Part shown: piece by piece, positions 24,177 to 25,308 of the stretch
Layout: each line of letters starts with the position of its first letter
Numbering within the stretch: the first letter of the stretch is position 1
Assembly (NCBI GenBank): GCA_964472505.1
Contig: CAYYQW010000058.1
Span: 1-25,308 of the forward strand
Length of the DNA stretch: 25,308 nucleotides
Source of the DNA: JAYEIA01 sp964472505
GTDB taxonomy: Bacteria; Bacteroidota; Bacteroidia; Bacteroidales; JAADGE01
Direction of reading: 5' to 3'
Program-made: the position numbers and the translations under genes
The notes under the pieces: model-generated
What the model was told of the DNA's origin: nothing
Seen by the model: the letters and a program-made list of their open reading frames with translations, nothing else
Databases searched by the model: none

Positions 24177-24215
24177 AAAAAAGCGAGGCACATAGTATAA
24201 TATTTGCACCTCGCT
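24177..24215 (-). terminator. Intrinsic terminator of the lipoprotein/small membrane protein unit
   Basis: On the minus strand, AGCGAGG, a 20-base loop, CCTCGCT (24215-24209 with 24188-24182), followed by a T-run (A-tract 24177-24181 on the plus strand). It begins 22 bases after the stop codon of the 58-residue gene. Confidence 0.65.
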
Positions 24216-24237
24216 CGCCACGCTTTATGAGTCTTTG

Positions 24238-24414
24238 TTATTTTTCTTTTCTTTTTTTTATCTTTATATATAAATAAAAAACAATAAAAAGAATAATGAA
24301 AAAGCTGACTGTTAAAAGAAAAGACTCTAAATAGCTATGCCCTGAAAGGAATTTTTGCATTAAATAAAAAATAACAACTGACAATATAAGCAAAGGATAA
24401 TTTTTAACTTTCAT
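24238..24414 (-). CDS. 58-residue membrane protein with two helices
   Basis: A short reading frame from ATG at 24414 to TAA at 24238. The product begins MKVKNYPLLILSVVIFYLM and has a first hydrophobic segment (about 7-19), a short polar turn with GHSYLE (25-30), a second hydrophobic segment (about 31-50) and a Lys/Arg-rich end (KIKKRKEK). The charges place both ends in the cytoplasm. It begins 18 bases after the stop of the lipoprotein gene and ends 22 bases before a terminator, so the two genes form one transcript. AAAGAA about 13 bases upstream may help ribosome binding. I do not recognise the family. Its position suggests an immunity, export or anchoring partner of the lipoprotein, but this is speculation. 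Confidence 0.6.
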   Translation of the reverse strand: MKVKNYPLLILSVVIFYLMQKFLSGHSYLESFLLTVSFFIILFIVFYLYIKIKKRKEK

Positions 24415-24432
24415 AATTATTGAGTTCTTTAA

Positions 24433-25218
24433 TCAATTTGCTCTGATAGCAACAAAAATTCCACTGATACCGGAATAAACAGGAGCACCAACCAATCCTC
24501 CGACTAAAGCTCCGACACCGGCAAAACTCGCACCTGCTATTGCACCTCCAACAGCTCCTTCAACATCCGCTTGCATAATATCCCAAAATCTATCATCTAC
24601 TTTATCAGATTTTGTATCGTTTGAAAATAATGCAATCCATTCGCCATAGTTCTCTTCCCAATATAAATACGAATTTCTTGCTACACTATTTATAGCTACA
24701 ATTTCATCATAATACTCTGTATTTTGAGCATCCTGCTCTATTTTAACTAACTCATTATCTAAAGCAGCGTAAGACCCTAAATCGTTTTCTAAGATTACAA
24801 CCACTCTTATCAAAAGAGACTTGTATGTTTCATCATCAACCTCATTAATTAATGAATTTATATCAATAATATCATCGGAAGACTTCAAAGATTTATATGA
24901 GATACTATTAATTCCAATAAAGTCGTAAACTTCATTAATCACATCAACAGACACATCCTCATTTTCAAGCAGGTAATCTTTACTGCTTTGGATTGCGTAG
25001 TTAATATAATCTGATTCTGATAGCGAAGACTTTGTTTTCTTTATTTTCTGTAAATCTGAAAAAACAGCATTCAGTGATTTATTATGTGCAATGCCTACGT
25101 TTATAGCATCACTATTAGAAGTATCATTAATAAACTCTGTTGCAGAATCTTTTTCACAACTCATAAAAGCCGTTACAACTATAACTAATAAAACACTGGT
25201 TTTGATTATATTTTTCAT
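24433..25218 (-). CDS. Lipoprotein with C-terminal glycine-zipper segment, function unknown
   Basis: A 261-residue protein. The signal sequence ends with the lipobox FMSC (Cys21), followed by EKDS, so it is a lipoprotein. The middle (about 45-215) is mostly helical and acidic with no recognised fold. The last ~40 residues switch to a hydrophobic run of small residues (GAVGGAIAGASFAGVGALVGG, then GLVGAPVYSGISG), with GxxxG spacing like glycine zippers and the pore-forming ends of some bacteriocins. A conserved-looking EENYGEW segment and a FWDIMQADVEGA junction precede it. Base composition is visibly more AT-rich and Ser codon use differs from the housekeeping genes nearby, which fits recent acquisition. 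The partner is the 58-residue gene 18 bases downstream. A toxin-like or membrane-anchoring role is inference only. Confidence 0.75.
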   Translation of the reverse strand: MKNIIKTSVLLVIVVTAFMSCEKDSATEFINDTSNSDAINVGIAHNKSLNAVFSDLQKIKKTKSSLSESDYINYAIQSSKDYLLENEDVSVDVINEVYDFIGINSISYKSLKSSDDIIDINSLINEVDDETYKSLLIRVVVILENDLGSYAALDNELVKIEQDAQNTEYYDEIVAINSVARNSYLYWEENYGEWIALFSNDTKSDKVDDRFWDIMQADVEGAVGGAIAGASFAGVGALVGGLVGAPVYSGISGIFVAIRAN

Positions 25219-25308
25219 TTTGTTATAATATTTGAGTTTTAGAATAATTTATATTAAAAAAAGGATAATACAAAGCCGCCCAAAATTCTCTCATCAAAAG
25301 AAAACCCC

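Overview
The window looks like chromosomal DNA of a Bacteroidota bacterium (probably class Bacteroidia; I cannot place it more finely). The grounds are AT-rich spacers, several TAnnTTTG-type -7 boxes, secreted proteins with short N-termini ending in Ser/Gly-Gln, small outer-membrane beta-barrels, and a GH3/beta-lactamase-type fusion protein typical of the phylum. Nineteen protein genes are supported, including one 58-residue gene. I see no rRNA, tRNA, CRISPR array or intact insertion sequence.

Layout. 100-4311 (+): a tightly overlapping three-gene operon for membrane-tethered Ser/Thr phosphorylation signalling. It encodes an FHA protein with a degenerate vWA-like periplasmic part, a PP2C phosphatase with a LysM-like tail, and a Hanks-type kinase with an SH3b-like tail. 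4315-6417 (-): a CPBP-family membrane protease and an MscS-type channel. 6619-9106 (+): an outer-membrane barrel, then a probable ispB-tatD pair. 9219-12845 (+): a soluble orphan histidine kinase with GAF-like and six PAS domains. 12859-15021 (-): a barrel lipoprotein, an unknown secreted protein and a stand-alone BLUF blue-light sensor. 15526-18555 (-): a GH3-like (apparently inactive) plus serine-beta-lactamase-family fusion. 18714-20069 (-): a six-helix MCP-like receptor without HAMP. 20180-20914 (+): tcdA. 21039-21602 (-): another small barrel. 22140-23897 (-): glnS. 24238-25218 (-): an AT-rich two-gene unit of a lipoprotein with a glycine-zipper C-terminus and a 58-residue two-helix membrane protein, closed by a terminator.

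The gene-poor stretches (13546-13947, 15022-15525, 21603-22139, 23898-24237) are rich in structured repeats. They hold two inverted copies of a ~117-bp double-hairpin element, two long palindromes sharing a CTTCGACAAGCTCAG core, a 129-bp element with 11-bp terminal inverted repeats, and a fold-back cluster upstream of glnS.

How the genes work together: the first three form one phosphorylation switch with envelope-facing sensors. The multi-PAS kinase, BLUF protein and MCP-like protein are further sensors whose partners are not in the window. The most plausible undescribed systems are the glycine-zipper lipoprotein/small membrane protein pair and the envelope-sensing FHA/PP2C/kinase module.
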